From: Sedimentibacter sp. zth1
GTDB taxonomy: Bacteria > Bacillota > Clostridia > Tissierellales > Sedimentibacteraceae
DNA length: 64,000 nt
Reading direction: 5' to 3'
NCBI RefSeq assembly: GCF_017352195.1
Contig: NZ_CP071445.1
Coordinates: 558,001 to 622,000 of the forward strand
In this document: one piece after another, positions 1-8,732 of the stretch
Layout of the letters: the number at the start of each line of letters is the position of its first letter
How positions within the stretch are numbered: position 1 is the first letter of the stretch
Translations under genes and position numbers: made by a program
The notes under the pieces: generated by a model
Databases searched by the model: none
The model's input: the letters and a program-made list of their open reading frames with translations, nothing else
What the model was told of the DNA's origin: nothing

Positions 1-198
1 ATAGGTTATAAAATTAGAGAAGCACAGCTTGAAAAAACACCTTATATGTTTGTTGTTGGAGAAAAAGAAAAAGAATCTAACACTGTTGCTGTAAGAGAAA
101 GAAGCAAAGGTGATATAGGTTCAATGTCAATTGATGAAATTGCTTCAACTATAATTAATAAGATAGTAAATAGAGAAAATGATTCACCACAAGTATAG
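1..198 (+). CDS. thrS: Threonyl-tRNA synthetase, C-terminal end (partial)
   Basis: The open frame enters from the left edge and stops at TAG 196-198, giving 65 residues. They match the end of the anticodon-binding domain of ThrRS: a beta-strand with VGEKE, then VRERSKGDIG and a final helix with MSIDEIAST. The enzyme charges tRNA-Thr in the cytoplasm. Only the last tenth of the protein is visible, so the catalytic core and any upstream T-box leader are outside the window. A strong terminator follows directly. Confidence 0.85.
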   Translation: MGYKIREAQLEKTPYMFVVGEKEKESNTVAVRERSKGDIGSMSIDEIASTIINKIVNRENDSPQV

Positions 199-210
199 AC
201 TGTTGCAATT

Positions 211-250
211 AAAAGACTTTTCCAAGTAAAAATGGAAAAGTCTTTTTTTT
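211..250 (+). terminator. Rho-independent terminator after thrS
   Basis: A perfect 13-bp stem (AAAAGACTTTTCC at 211-223, GGAAAAGTCTTTT at 234-246) with a 10-nt loop runs into a tract of eight T. It closes the thrS transcript. Confidence 0.9.
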
Positions 251-297
251 ATTCATATATTTTTTAATTAAATATATTACAATTTCTAATTAATTTC

Positions 298-328
298 TAA
301 TAATTGGTTAAAGATTAACTAATTATTA
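298..328. repeat. Inverted repeat upstream of the DUF4342 gene
   Basis: A 14-bp inverted repeat (298-311 and 315-328) with one G-U pair and a 3-nt loop lies between the thrS terminator and the next gene. It has no T tract on the plus strand, so it is more likely a leader hairpin or binding site than a terminator. Confidence 0.4.
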
Positions 329-378
329 AAATATATAATATCATTAATAAATAAATTATATATAAATGGAGGCAGGAT

Positions 379-906
379 ATGAAGGTTACAATTGAATTGA
401 TAGACGAATTAAGAAGTAGAGTGAATGTTTCTTATGAGGAAGCAAAAAGTGTTCTTGAACGAAATGACGGTGATTTAATTAAATCAATTATAGAATTGGA
501 GAATAAAAAAGGTATCAAATCAAAAAACGTAAAGCAACACAATACAGATTTTTCTGAATTTGCCAATAAGGTATTTAGGTTCAGGTTTAGTGTTAAAAAT
601 AGGGATGGTGAAGTAATAATAAATATTCCGTTAATATTAGTAGCAGTAACACTTATAATGGCATTTTGGGTTGTAATTTTTGGTGTTATAATAGCAGTAT
701 TAACTTCATGCAATATGAAAATTTACAAAGCAAAAAGTTATCATGGATATGATAATATAAAAAAAGATGTAAAACATACGGTTAATAAAGTAAAGGATTC
801 TGCTGATAAAATTTTTGACAATGATGAAACTATAAATAAAAACAAGTCCGATAATAAAAATAAAGCAGATGATAATGATGATGATAATGAAATAATTATA
901 GAATAA
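379..906 (+). CDS. DUF4342-like membrane protein with UBA-like N-terminus
   Basis: A protein of 175 residues. Residues 1-45 resemble the UBA-like three-helix domain of DUF4342 proteins (VNVSYEEAKSVLERNDGDL). A basic linker leads to one strongly hydrophobic membrane segment at about 82-109, and then a cytoplasmic or exposed tail that ends in an acidic Asp/Asn/Glu run (about 155-175). A GGAGG-type ribosome site precedes the ATG at 379. The gene is monocistronic, flanked by terminators. The function of the family is not known; the UBA-like fold suggests a protein-protein contact role at the membrane, which is inference. Confidence 0.7.
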   Translation: MKVTIELIDELRSRVNVSYEEAKSVLERNDGDLIKSIIELENKKGIKSKNVKQHNTDFSEFANKVFRFRFSVKNRDGEVIINIPLILVAVTLIMAFWVVIFGVIIAVLTSCNMKIYKAKSYHGYDNIKKDVKHTVNKVKDSADKIFDNDETINKNKSDNKNKADDNDDDNEIIIE

Positions 907-918
907 GATTTAAATAAA

Positions 919-957
919 TTAGCGTTTTAGAAATAATTCTAAGGCGTTAATTTTTTT
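919..957 (+). terminator. Rho-independent terminator after the DUF4342 gene
   Basis: A 14-bp stem with three G-U pairs (919-932 with 937-950, loop ATAA) leads into seven T. It overlaps the -35 element of the next promoter. Confidence 0.8.
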
Positions 958-985
958 GACAAATTATAGAAATATATAGTATAAT
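956..985 (+). promoter_or_regulatory. Sigma-A type promoter of the MBOAT/DHHW operon
   Basis: TTGACA at 956-961 and TATAAT at 980-985 with an 18-bp spacer. Transcription would start near 992, about 30 bases before the preferred ATG at 1023. Confidence 0.75.
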
Positions 986-1022
986 ATTAAAATAGTAAAA
1001 TATGTTTTACATGGAGAATGAT

Positions 1023-2438
1023 ATGGTTTTTTCTAGTATATTTTTTATTTATTTATTTTTTCCTATTGCTATGGTTTTGTATTTTGCTAATAAAAATATG
1101 AAATATAAAAATATAATATTGATTATAATATCCCTAACTTTTTATGCGTGGGGCGAACCAATATATGTTTGCATTTTAATTTTTAGTTCAATAGTAGATT
1201 ATACAATAGGACAAATTATTGAAAGGAACCGCAATAATAAAGTATCTAAAATTGCAGTAGTTTGTTCTGTGGTAATAAATTTATCGTTGTTAGGAGTATT
1301 TAAATATGCTGGTTTTATAGTTCAGAATATTAACACTCTTTTCAATGTTAATTTGGAGTTTACTCCATTGGCATTGCCTATAGGTATTTCGTTTTATACA
1401 TTTCAAACTATATCTTATAGTGTAGATGTTTATAGAGGAAATGTAAAACCTCAAAAATCTTTTCCAAATTTTTTATTATATGTTTCATTGTTTCCGCAAC
1501 TAATTGCTGGACCAATAGTTAGATATTCTGAAATTGAAAAACAAATTAATTATAGAAATACATCAATAGATGATTTTAATAGTGGTATAAATAGATTCAT
1601 TCTAGGATTAGGTAAAAAAGTATTAATTGCTAATGTTGCTGGTAGTATTGCTACATCTATTTTAGACTCAAAAATTAGTTCGTTAACCCTTGTATCAGGA
1701 TGGACTGGCATTATAATGTTTACAGTTCAAATATATTTTGATTTTTCTGGATACTCTGATATGGCAATTGGTCTTGGTAGAATGTTTGGATTTACATACA
1801 ATGAAAATTTTAATTATCCTTATATATCAAAAAGTATAACTGAGTTTTGGAGAAGGTGGCATATTTCACTTAGTTCTTTTTTTAGAGATTACGTTTATAT
1901 TCCTTTAGGAGGAAATAAAAAACATCAACTATTTAATTTAATTATTGTTTGGTTATTGACAGGACTTTGGCATGGAGCATATTGGAATTTTGTACTTTGG
2001 GGAATTTATTATGGAGTATTTTTAATTATAGAAAAATTCTTTATTGCAAAATATTTAGATAAATCTTCAAATATCATAAAACACATCTATACACTTATTA
2101 TAGTTGTTTTGGGTTGGGCGATTTTTTATTATACTGATCTAAGTAAATTAGGACAGTTTTTACTAGTTATATTTGGTGCTAGCAAAAATAGTTTTATTGA
2201 CCTAAGCACAAAAATCTTATTGCAAAATAATTTCATTTTTATGGTTGTCAGCTTCATGTTATGTACACCTATTCTAAAAAAATTAAATGAAATAATATTG
2301 TTAAAAATTAGTTCGAAAACAATTTATGAAAATATTTATTATATTTTATTAATTACTTTAAATGTGTTAATTATAGTTTTAGTTACTGCTGCTTTGGTAC
2401 AAGAAACATATAATCCATTTTTATATTTTAGATTTTAA
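1023..2438 (+). CDS. MBOAT family O-acyltransferase (AlgI-like)
   Basis: An integral membrane acyltransferase of 471 residues with about ten to twelve membrane segments. MBOAT hallmarks are present: FWRRWHISLS with His280, the amphipathic RDYVYIPLGG segment, and LTGLWHGAYWN with the conserved catalytic His317. AlgI/DltB relatives move acyl groups across the membrane onto extracellular polymers. The ATG at 1023 is preferred because GGAG (1013-1016) sits 6 bases upstream and MVFSSIFFIYLFFP is the classic family start; ATGs at 1002 and 1011 are in frame but lack such a site. It is co-transcribed with the DHHW gene 12 bases downstream, the usual partner in polysaccharide or wall-polymer acetylation. 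The substrate cannot be read from the sequence. Confidence 0.88.
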   Translation: MVFSSIFFIYLFFPIAMVLYFANKNMKYKNIILIIISLTFYAWGEPIYVCILIFSSIVDYTIGQIIERNRNNKVSKIAVVCSVVINLSLLGVFKYAGFIVQNINTLFNVNLEFTPLALPIGISFYTFQTISYSVDVYRGNVKPQKSFPNFLLYVSLFPQLIAGPIVRYSEIEKQINYRNTSIDDFNSGINRFILGLGKKVLIANVAGSIATSILDSKISSLTLVSGWTGIIMFTVQIYFDFSGYSDMAIGLGRMFGFTYNENFNYPYISKSITEFWRRWHISLSSFFRDYVYIPLGGNKKHQLFNLIIVWLLTGLWHGAYWNFVLWGIYYGVFLIIEKFFIAKYLDKSSNIIKHIYTLIIVVLGWAIFYYTDLSKLGQFLLVIFGASKNSFIDLSTKILLQNNFIFMVVSFMLCTPILKKLNEIILLKISSKTIYENIYYILLITLNVLIIVLVTAALVQETYNPFLYFRF

Positions 2439-2450
2439 TAGGAGTTAAGT

Positions 2451-3968
2451 ATGAATAAAGGTTTTTATAAAAAATTTAATATTTTGGCTTTTTTAGTAAT
2501 TATTTTTATGTTCTTTCTGCTCAATTTGGTTTTTAATGATAATTCAACTGTTTCGTTAAGGGAAAAAAGAAAATTAACACAAAAGCCTAGCTTTTCTAAA
2601 CAAGGATATATTAGTGGTTCATTCTTTAAAGAATTCGAACAATATTTTTGTGATAATTTTTTTTGTAGGGAAAATTTTATAGATATAAGCAATGGATTTG
2701 CTCATTTAAGAGGATATTCAAGTGATGGTGTTGAAATTATTAATACTAATAAAAGTATGATAGATATAGGGGAAAAAGATAATGAAAACAAATCAACAGA
2801 TAAATCAAATGATAAGAATATTTATGAAAATAGTATTAGTGACTCAACAAACGATGTAAGAGTTTTTGATAATAATAATGTAAATAGTGATAGTAAAAGT
2901 ACTAAAGAGATTGCAGATAATATATTGATAAAAAAGAAAAATAAAGACACTAATGATGAAATTGATGAAGAAGACAATAAGGAGTTAAACCAATATGGGC
3001 AATTTATAATAGTAAATAATACTGGATATGAATTATTTTCGTATAACGAATATTTTATGAGCTTTTATTTTAACGCAATAAACTATTATGCAGATAATGT
3101 TGATGAAAGTGTAAAAATATATTCATTGATAGCACCAACGTCAAGTGAATTTAATTTGCCAGAGAAATATAAAGAACTCTCAGATGCTCAATTGAGTGGT
3201 ATAGAATATATAAATGGTAAACTTAGAGATAGAGTTGAGAGAGTTGACATATATACAAACTTACAAAATCATAGTGATGAGTATTTATATTTTAATACTG
3301 ACCATCATTGGACTGCATTAGGTGCTTATAGAGCGTATGAAGCTTTTTTGAATTATAAAGGTGAAAAGCCAATTACACTTGATAATTATAAAGAAGTTAA
3401 GTGTAAAGATAAATATTTAGGTTCAATATTCAATATGACAGCTAGCAAAAAACTTACAAAAAATAAAGACGATATTTGGTATTATAATATAGATGAATCA
3501 ATCACATATGAGGTGTTTGACAAAGAAAAAAATAGTACTATTCTTAATAGTGTTTTTTATACTGGATATTTTAATAAAGAAAACAAATATGCTTTATTTA
3601 TGGGAGGAGATTTCCCATTTGCCAAGATTACTACACAGCATGATGATAAAGGTAAAATATTAATAATAAAGGATTCCTATGCGAATGCATTTATACCATT
3701 TTTGATACCTCATTATAGCGAAATTTATGTGGCTGATCCAAGAAGTTGCCCTTTTAACGTTATAGATGTTATCAATGATAATTGTATTAACGAATTAGCA
3801 TTTGTAGACTACGCAATGGCACTTAAATTACCAGGTTTTTCGGATATGATTAAAGGTTTAGCTACAATAGAAGATAAGATAGATGAAAACGTAGATGAGA
3901 ACGTAGATGAGAACGCAAATGAAAATGTTGATGAAGATGAAAATGAAAATACAGATGAAAATGAATAA
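2451..3968 (+). CDS. DHHW family protein, AlgX/AlgJ-like acetylation partner
   Basis: A protein of 505 residues with one N-terminal signal anchor (about 9-27) and an otherwise extracellular body. It carries the signature of the DHHW family: SLREKRKLTQKP after the anchor, NTDHHW at about 282-287 (D284 H285 H286 W287) and a KDSYANAF block near 405-412, resembling SGNH/AlgX acetyltransferase domains. With the MBOAT gene it would complete acetyl transfer to a surface polymer. Two low-complexity regions stand out: a Ser/Asn/Asp/Lys-rich linker at about 105-180, and a C-terminal tail built from NVDE-type units (about 477-505). AGGAG precedes the ATG. Confidence 0.85.
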   Translation: MNKGFYKKFNILAFLVIIFMFFLLNLVFNDNSTVSLREKRKLTQKPSFSKQGYISGSFFKEFEQYFCDNFFCRENFIDISNGFAHLRGYSSDGVEIINTNKSMIDIGEKDNENKSTDKSNDKNIYENSISDSTNDVRVFDNNNVNSDSKSTKEIADNILIKKKNKDTNDEIDEEDNKELNQYGQFIIVNNTGYELFSYNEYFMSFYFNAINYYADNVDESVKIYSLIAPTSSEFNLPEKYKELSDAQLSGIEYINGKLRDRVERVDIYTNLQNHSDEYLYFNTDHHWTALGAYRAYEAFLNYKGEKPITLDNYKEVKCKDKYLGSIFNMTASKKLTKNKDDIWYYNIDESITYEVFDKEKNSTILNSVFYTGYFNKENKYALFMGGDFPFAKITTQHDDKGKILIIKDSYANAFIPFLIPHYSEIYVADPRSCPFNVIDVINDNCINELAFVDYAMALKLPGFSDMIKGLATIEDKIDENVDENVDENANENVDEDENENTDENE

Positions 3969-4055
3969 TTTCTAATGTGTTTTTAATTATTAGCTAAATT
4001 TAAATTAATTATATATATATATGATAGACAAAAGAAGTTAAAGGAAAGTGATTAA

Positions 4056-4742
4056 ATGAATGATAAAAAGAAAATACTAATTGTTGAAGATGAGCAAAAA
4101 ATTGCAAGATTTTTAGAGTTGGAATTAAATTATGAGGGCTATGAGGTAGTGATAGTTAATGACGGAAGACAAGGTTTTGAAAAAGGTAAAGAAAATGATA
4201 TAGATTTGATTGTGTTAGATGTAATGTTACCAAGATTGAGCGGAATCGAGGTTTGTAGACGGATCAGGCAAACATCAGAGGTTCCTATAATTATGTTAAC
4301 AGCCAAGGATGACATATCAGATAAAATAACAGGTCTTGATATTGGTGCAGATGACTATATGACTAAGCCTTTTGCGGTAGAGGAGTTGCTTGCAAGAATT
4401 AGAGTATTATTAAAGAGAAAATTTATAGATAAAAAATCTATAAATGATAATATTATTAAATGTGGTGAATTGTGTTTATATAAGGAAAACTTTAAGATTA
4501 CTTATAGCGATGAAATAATAGAATTAACAAAAAAAGAATTTGAATTATTAGAATATCTTTTAGAAAACAGGGATATTGTTTTATCAAGAGAAAAAATATT
4601 AAATCATGTATGGGGATATGATTATTTTGGAGATACTAATGTAATAGATGTTTATATTAGGTATTTAAGAAGTAAAATTGATCAAAAGTATAATATAAGG
4701 TTAATAGAAACTGTGAGGGGAATTGGTTATACAATTAGGTAA
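4056..4742 (+). CDS. Two-component response regulator, OmpR/PhoB family
   Basis: A protein of 228 residues with a receiver domain (about 5-118) and a C-terminal OmpR-type winged helix (about 132-228). The phosphorylation site is complete: acidic pair E11/D12, acceptor D55, T82 and K104. The DNA-binding domain has LTKKEFELLEYL and TVRGIGYTI. The start has a Shine-Dalgarno (AAAGGAAAG, 4039-4047) nearby. It lies 5 bases ahead of its sensor kinase, so the two form one operon. No target can be inferred, although the preceding genes concern surface-polymer acylation. Confidence 0.92.
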   Translation: MNDKKKILIVEDEQKIARFLELELNYEGYEVVIVNDGRQGFEKGKENDIDLIVLDVMLPRLSGIEVCRRIRQTSEVPIIMLTAKDDISDKITGLDIGADDYMTKPFAVEELLARIRVLLKRKFIDKKSINDNIIKCGELCLYKENFKITYSDEIIELTKKEFELLEYLLENRDIVLSREKILNHVWGYDYFGDTNVIDVYIRYLRSKIDQKYNIRLIETVRGIGYTIR

Positions 4743-4747
4743 TAATA

Positions 4748-6169
4748 ATGTTAAAAAAATTATTTTATTATATTTGGGTATTGCTTAAGTTTCCTTTTAA
4801 ATTAATTAAACAGTTTTTAATAAGAATTTTGAAAAGATTAAAATTTTCTATTACATTTAAAATTTCTGTTTCTTATTTTTTACTATACGTAGTTGTTATT
4901 TTGGTCGTAACTGTGACAACGTCCGTTGGATATTTTATATATATACTCAATGATTTTAAGGAAACAACCATTGATAATCAACTAAATATTATTATGCAAA
5001 ATATTGATAATTTAGAACGCATAAATGATTTGGGTGATGATGATAACATAAATAATATTAATATATATAATAGTAATTACAGAATGATATACTCTAAAAA
5101 TGCAAGTTTGAATAATGTGAAATATACCAATAATATTATTTTAGTAGTAGAAGAAATTCTTAAAAATAAAACTTATGTTCATTCTGCTGAGTTTGAGATA
5201 AATGAAAAATATTATTATGTTAATATATATTATGATGTAAATTTTTTGATTTCTCAAACATTATATATAATTATATTGGTTTTTATTTCTGGTATATTAG
5301 GTCTTCTAATATTTATACCAATAGTTTCTAGGACAAGTGGTAAATTAATTAAGCCAATAAAAAAGATGACTCAAATAACTAAAACTATATCAGTTAATAA
5401 TATAAATACAAGGCTTGACATAAGAGACAGCCAAGATGAATTAAAAGAATTATCCAGTACGTTCAATGAAATGATGGATAGAATTGAAGAAGGATATAAA
5501 ACACAGCAACTATTTGTTTCTGATGCTTCACATGAGTTGCGTACACCTATAGCAGTTATAAAAGGGTATGTAAATATGCTTGATAGGTGGGGTAAAAATG
5601 ACAAGGACGTTTTGGATGAATCTATACAAGCAATAAAGAATGAAACTGAAAATATGCAGGATTTAATTGAAAAGCTTTTGTTTATTGCTAGAAATGATAA
5701 ACATACCTTGACATTCAATAAAGAGGATTTCAAAATTTCTGAAATTCTATATGAAATTAAAAAAGAAAGTTCTATGATTGATACCAAGCATCTATATGAG
5801 TTTAATTTTGCAAATGATGCAAATGTTTATGCTGATAAAAATAGAATTAAACAGGCAATTAGGATATTTATCGAAAATGCAATAAAATTTACTCCTGAGG
5901 GTGGGAAAATAGCTTTGTATGGTTATTTAGATGACGAATATTATGGTATAAAAATAGCAGATAGTGGAATTGGAATAGCAAAAAAAGACTTATCAAGAAT
6001 ATTTGATAGATTATATAGAGCTGAAGAATCACGAAATAGACAAATCGGTGGTCATGGATTAGGTTTGTCTATAGCTAAAATAATTATTATTGGACATAAA
6101 GGTAAAATAAAAGTTAAAAGCACAATTGGTAAAGGTTCTGAATTTACAATATTAATACCTCATATATAA
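4748..6169 (+). CDS. Membrane sensor histidine kinase
   Basis: A protein of 473 residues: a basic cytoplasmic N-terminus, membrane segment 1 at about 40-66, an extracellular sensor region of about 100 residues, membrane segment 2 at about 168-195, HAMP (about 196-250), a HisKA domain with ASHELRTP and phospho-acceptor His262, and an HATPase_c domain with the N box (ENAIKF), DSGIGI and GHGLGLS. The layout resembles ArlS-type kinases. It phosphorylates the adjacent OmpR-type regulator. The ligand is unknown; the extracellular loop is Asn-rich and has no recognisable domain. Confidence 0.9.
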   Translation: MLKKLFYYIWVLLKFPFKLIKQFLIRILKRLKFSITFKISVSYFLLYVVVILVVTVTTSVGYFIYILNDFKETTIDNQLNIIMQNIDNLERINDLGDDDNINNINIYNSNYRMIYSKNASLNNVKYTNNIILVVEEILKNKTYVHSAEFEINEKYYYVNIYYDVNFLISQTLYIIILVFISGILGLLIFIPIVSRTSGKLIKPIKKMTQITKTISVNNINTRLDIRDSQDELKELSSTFNEMMDRIEEGYKTQQLFVSDASHELRTPIAVIKGYVNMLDRWGKNDKDVLDESIQAIKNETENMQDLIEKLLFIARNDKHTLTFNKEDFKISEILYEIKKESSMIDTKHLYEFNFANDANVYADKNRIKQAIRIFIENAIKFTPEGGKIALYGYLDDEYYGIKIADSGIGIAKKDLSRIFDRLYRAEESRNRQIGGHGLGLSIAKIIIIGHKGKIKVKSTIGKGSEFTILIPHI

Positions 6170-6280
6170 AAGTACAAAATTTATTATATAAAGACAAAAC
6201 AAGACAAAATAAATTAAAGCAATTTTTTTAATGTTATATTATAATAAGTTTATTATATATGAAGGGGATGTGAACTTTAA

Positions 6281-6586
6281 GTGAATGTTGTGTACATAGA
6301 AAATGGACAAGACTTATTGATTAAGCTTAAGGGGGAATTGGATCATCATTCTGCTACAGAGTGTAAAAAGATAATCGATGAGAAATTGACATCAGGTAAA
6401 ATAAATAACTTAACTATTGATGTGAAAGGCTTAGACTTCATTGATAGCTCAGCAATAGGATTTATTATAGGCAGATACAAGGTTTTAAAAAAGAATGAGG
6501 GTAATTTAGATATTATTAATACTTCTCATAAATTAAAAAAAGTATTAGATATGAGTGGTATAGGCAAAATAATCAAAATAAAATAG
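6281..6586 (+). CDS. spoIIAA: Anti-sigma F factor antagonist SpoIIAA
   Basis: A STAS-domain protein of 101 residues. GELDHHSA near the N-terminus and LDFIDSSAIGFIIGR (Ser56/Ser57, the phosphorylation site region) match SpoIIAA. When dephosphorylated it binds SpoIIAB and frees sigma F in the forespore. The start is GTG at 6281; GAAGGGG (6261-6267) lies 13 bases upstream, which is long, but no better start exists because a TGA blocks the ATG at 6268. spoIIAB follows after 9 bases. Confidence 0.9.
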   Translation: MNVVYIENGQDLLIKLKGELDHHSATECKKIIDEKLTSGKINNLTIDVKGLDFIDSSAIGFIIGRYKVLKKNEGNLDIINTSHKLKKVLDMSGIGKIIKIK

Positions 6587-6595
6587 GGGGAAAAA

Positions 6596-7045
6596 ATGCA
6601 AGAAAATTATGTATATATTAAAATTCCAAGTTATTCAAATAATGAATCTTTTGCTAGAAGTGCAGTAGCGGCTTTTTGCTCCTGCCTAAATCCTACAATA
6701 GAAGAAATATCGGATATTAAAACAGCTGTTTCTGAAGCTGTAACCAATGCAATAATTCATGGCTATGAAAATAAAATAGGGGAAATAGCTATTGAATGCA
6801 GAATAGAAGGTAGGTTAGTTGAAATAATTATTGAAGATTTTGGATGCGGTATTTCAAATATTGAAAAAGCCAAAGAACCATTATTTACGTCAAAACCAGA
6901 GTTAGAGCGTTCTGGTATGGGATTTACAGTAATGGAGACGTTTATGGACGAATTAGTAGTATTATCTGAAAAAAGCATTGGAACAAAAGTAATTTTAAGA
7001 AAAAAAATTTCACAGAAAAATGAAAATATTAACAGAGTTAAATAA
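6596..7045 (+). CDS. spoIIAB: Anti-sigma F factor / serine kinase SpoIIAB
   Basis: A GHKL-family ATPase of 149 residues with the N box (SEAVTNAIIHGY), the DFGCGI G1 box and ERSGMGFTVME, which is characteristic of SpoIIAB rather than RsbW. It holds sigma F inactive and phosphorylates SpoIIAA. AGGGGG precedes the ATG. In most endospore formers sigF follows directly; here a terminator follows at 7046-7073 and no sigma-factor reading frame exists nearby. Confidence 0.92.
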   Translation: MQENYVYIKIPSYSNNESFARSAVAAFCSCLNPTIEEISDIKTAVSEAVTNAIIHGYENKIGEIAIECRIEGRLVEIIIEDFGCGISNIEKAKEPLFTSKPELERSGMGFTVMETFMDELVVLSEKSIGTKVILRKKISQKNENINRVK

Positions 7046-7073
7046 AAAAGGCACATAAAGTGCTTTTTTTTAT
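7044..7073 (+). terminator. Terminator splitting spoIIAB from the spoVA genes
   Basis: A stem of about 10 bp (AAAAAGGCAC pairing with GTGCTTTTTT, one G-U pair, loop ATAAA) followed by a T tract. It sits where sigF normally begins, so spoIIAA-spoIIAB and the spoVA genes are likely separate transcripts. Confidence 0.75.
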
Positions 7074-7119
7074 GCATTATTAGTTAAAAAAAGCAAATAA
7101 TAATGTTGAGGTGAAATAT

Positions 7120-7239
7120 ATGAAAAAAACATTAATTTTTCTTCTATTAGTTACAGTAATTTGTATAACTTTTTTTACAATAACTAATAATATTGATAAA
7201 TCAATAAAGAAAATGCCAGAAAATGCAGTATTATTATAG
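7120..7239 (+). CDS. Small hydrophobic protein, 39 aa, upstream of spoVAC
   Basis: An ATG at 7120 with an excellent ribosome site (GAGGTG, 7108-7113, 6 bases upstream) opens 39 codons ending at TAG 7237-7239. The product begins MKKTLIFLLLVTVICITFF, a single membrane segment or signal anchor, followed by a short polar tail (NNIDKSIKKMPENAVLL). Its stop overlaps the start of the AGGAGG site of spoVAC, so it looks translated and coupled to the spoVA operon. I do not recognise the family. It could be a spore-membrane micropeptide; that is inference from position. Confidence 0.6.
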   Translation: MKKTLIFLLLVTVICITFFTITNNIDKSIKKMPENAVLL

Positions 7240-7248
7240 GAGGTATAA

Positions 7249-7698
7249 ATGAAGCAAAACAAACAAACTTATGCAAAAGTAGTTGATGAGTTTACTCCAA
7301 AAAATAAAATAATTAAAAATTGTATTTTAGCTTTTATTTTTGGTGGAGCAATTTGTACAATTGGAGAAGTGGTAAAAAATATACTAATTAATTTAAATTT
7401 TACTTCAGAAGATGCTGGTACAATGTCATCAGTTATATTAATTGGAATGACAGCATTGTTAACAGGGTTTGGAGTTTATGATAAACTTGGAAAGTATGGC
7501 GGAGCAGGTACTATTGTACCAATAACAGGATTTGCAAATTCAGTTGTGGCACCAGCTTTGGAATTTAAACGTGAAGGCTATGTATTAGGCTCAGCTGCAA
7601 AAATATTTACTATTGCTGGTCCAGTTCTTTTGTTTGGATATAGTAGTTCAATGCTTGTAGGATTTATAAGCTATGTATTAAAATTATTTGGCTTTTAA
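7249..7698 (+). CDS. spoVAC: Stage V sporulation protein AC
   Basis: A membrane protein of 149 residues with about four membrane segments and SpoVAC/SpoVAEb signatures: FTPKNKIIKNCILAFIFGG at the start, then a Gly-rich YGGAGTIVPITGFAN loop. SpoVA proteins sit in the spore inner membrane and move dipicolinic acid in during sporulation and out during germination. SpoVAC is proposed to act as a mechanosensitive DPA channel. AGGAGG lies just upstream; spoVAD follows after 12 bases. Confidence 0.93.
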   Translation: MKQNKQTYAKVVDEFTPKNKIIKNCILAFIFGGAICTIGEVVKNILINLNFTSEDAGTMSSVILIGMTALLTGFGVYDKLGKYGGAGTIVPITGFANSVVAPALEFKREGYVLGSAAKIFTIAGPVLLFGYSSSMLVGFISYVLKLFGF

Positions 7699-7710
7699 AA
7701 GGATGATATT

Positions 7711-8721
7711 ATGAAAAAAATTGGAAAACAAACATACGTCATGGCTAATGATGTATTTATTAGAGATGCTTATACAATAGCAGGTACCAAAGAGGGCGAA
7801 GGTCCTTTAGGTGATAACATTGATTATATAATGAGTGATAGCACTTGGGGAGAAAAAACTTGGGAAAAGTGTGAAGCTAAAATGCAGCAATATTCTGTTG
7901 AAAATTTAATTTCAAAAAACAATTTGAAAAAGTCAGATATAGATTTAATGCTAGCAGGGGATTTATTAAATCAAATAGTTTCCTCGTCATTTGCAGCAAG
8001 AAGTCTAGAAATCCCATTTATAGGTCTTTATGGAGCATGTTCTACAATGGCACTTAGTATGGGAGTTGGTGCATTGTTAATAGACGGTGGCTTTGCTGAA
8101 AACGTTGTCTGTGTTACATCTAGTCATTTTTGCTGTGCCGAAAGGCAATATAGGATTCCGTTAGAATCAGGGGGTCAAAGACATATGTGTGCTCAATGGA
8201 CTGTAACTGGTTCGGGTGCAGTGTGGTTATCCAAAAATAATGATAATAAAGACTTACCAAAGATCAAAAATGTTACATTTGGTAAAATTATAGATTTAGG
8301 GGTTACGGATTCAAATAATATGGGTGCAGCTATGGCACCTGCAGCTGCAGATACAATTAGACAAAATATAATTGATACTAATGTAAATATTGATTATGAT
8401 TTAATAGTTTCTGGTGACTTAGGTACAGTAGGAAAGTCTATAGCCAATAAACTATTGCAAGATGAAGGAATAAATATAGAAAAAAAATATGATGATTGTG
8501 GAACTATTATTTATGATATAGATAAACAAGATGCTCATGCAGGTGCAAGTGGATGCGGATGCTCAGCGGTTGTCTTTGGTTCATTTCTGTATAAAAAGTT
8601 ACTTAAGAAGGAAATAAATACTTTATTGTTTACAGCTACCGGTGCACTTCATTCACCTACCGTCTCATTACAGGGTGAAAGCGTACCTGGTATTGCACAC
8701 AGTATAGGAATTTCAAATTAA
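7711..8721 (+). CDS. spoVAD: Stage V sporulation protein AD
   Basis: A soluble thiolase-fold protein of 336 residues typical of SpoVAD, with GLYGACSTMALSM, SSHFCCAERQYR, and near the end DAHAGASGCGCSA and TGALHSPTVSLQGE. It binds dipicolinic acid on the spore inner membrane and is part of the SpoVA transport complex. Length and gene order (AC-AD-AE) match the clostridial three-gene locus. Confidence 0.95.
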   Translation: MKKIGKQTYVMANDVFIRDAYTIAGTKEGEGPLGDNIDYIMSDSTWGEKTWEKCEAKMQQYSVENLISKNNLKKSDIDLMLAGDLLNQIVSSSFAARSLEIPFIGLYGACSTMALSMGVGALLIDGGFAENVVCVTSSHFCCAERQYRIPLESGGQRHMCAQWTVTGSGAVWLSKNNDNKDLPKIKNVTFGKIIDLGVTDSNNMGAAMAPAAADTIRQNIIDTNVNIDYDLIVSGDLGTVGKSIANKLLQDEGINIEKKYDDCGTIIYDIDKQDAHAGASGCGCSAVVFGSFLYKKLLKKEINTLLFTATGALHSPTVSLQGESVPGIAHSIGISN

Positions 8722-8732
8722 GAGGTAAATAT

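Noticed and set aside
6191-6209. Direct repeat AAGACAAAA (two copies) as a Spo0A site upstream of spoIIAA
   Set aside because: It does not match the TGTCGAA box and no sigma-H promoter could be read beside it.
7046-7248. A decayed sigF gene between spoIIAB and spoVAC
   Set aside because: The 200-base gap contains only a terminator and a 39-codon ORF; no sigma-factor motif appears in any frame.
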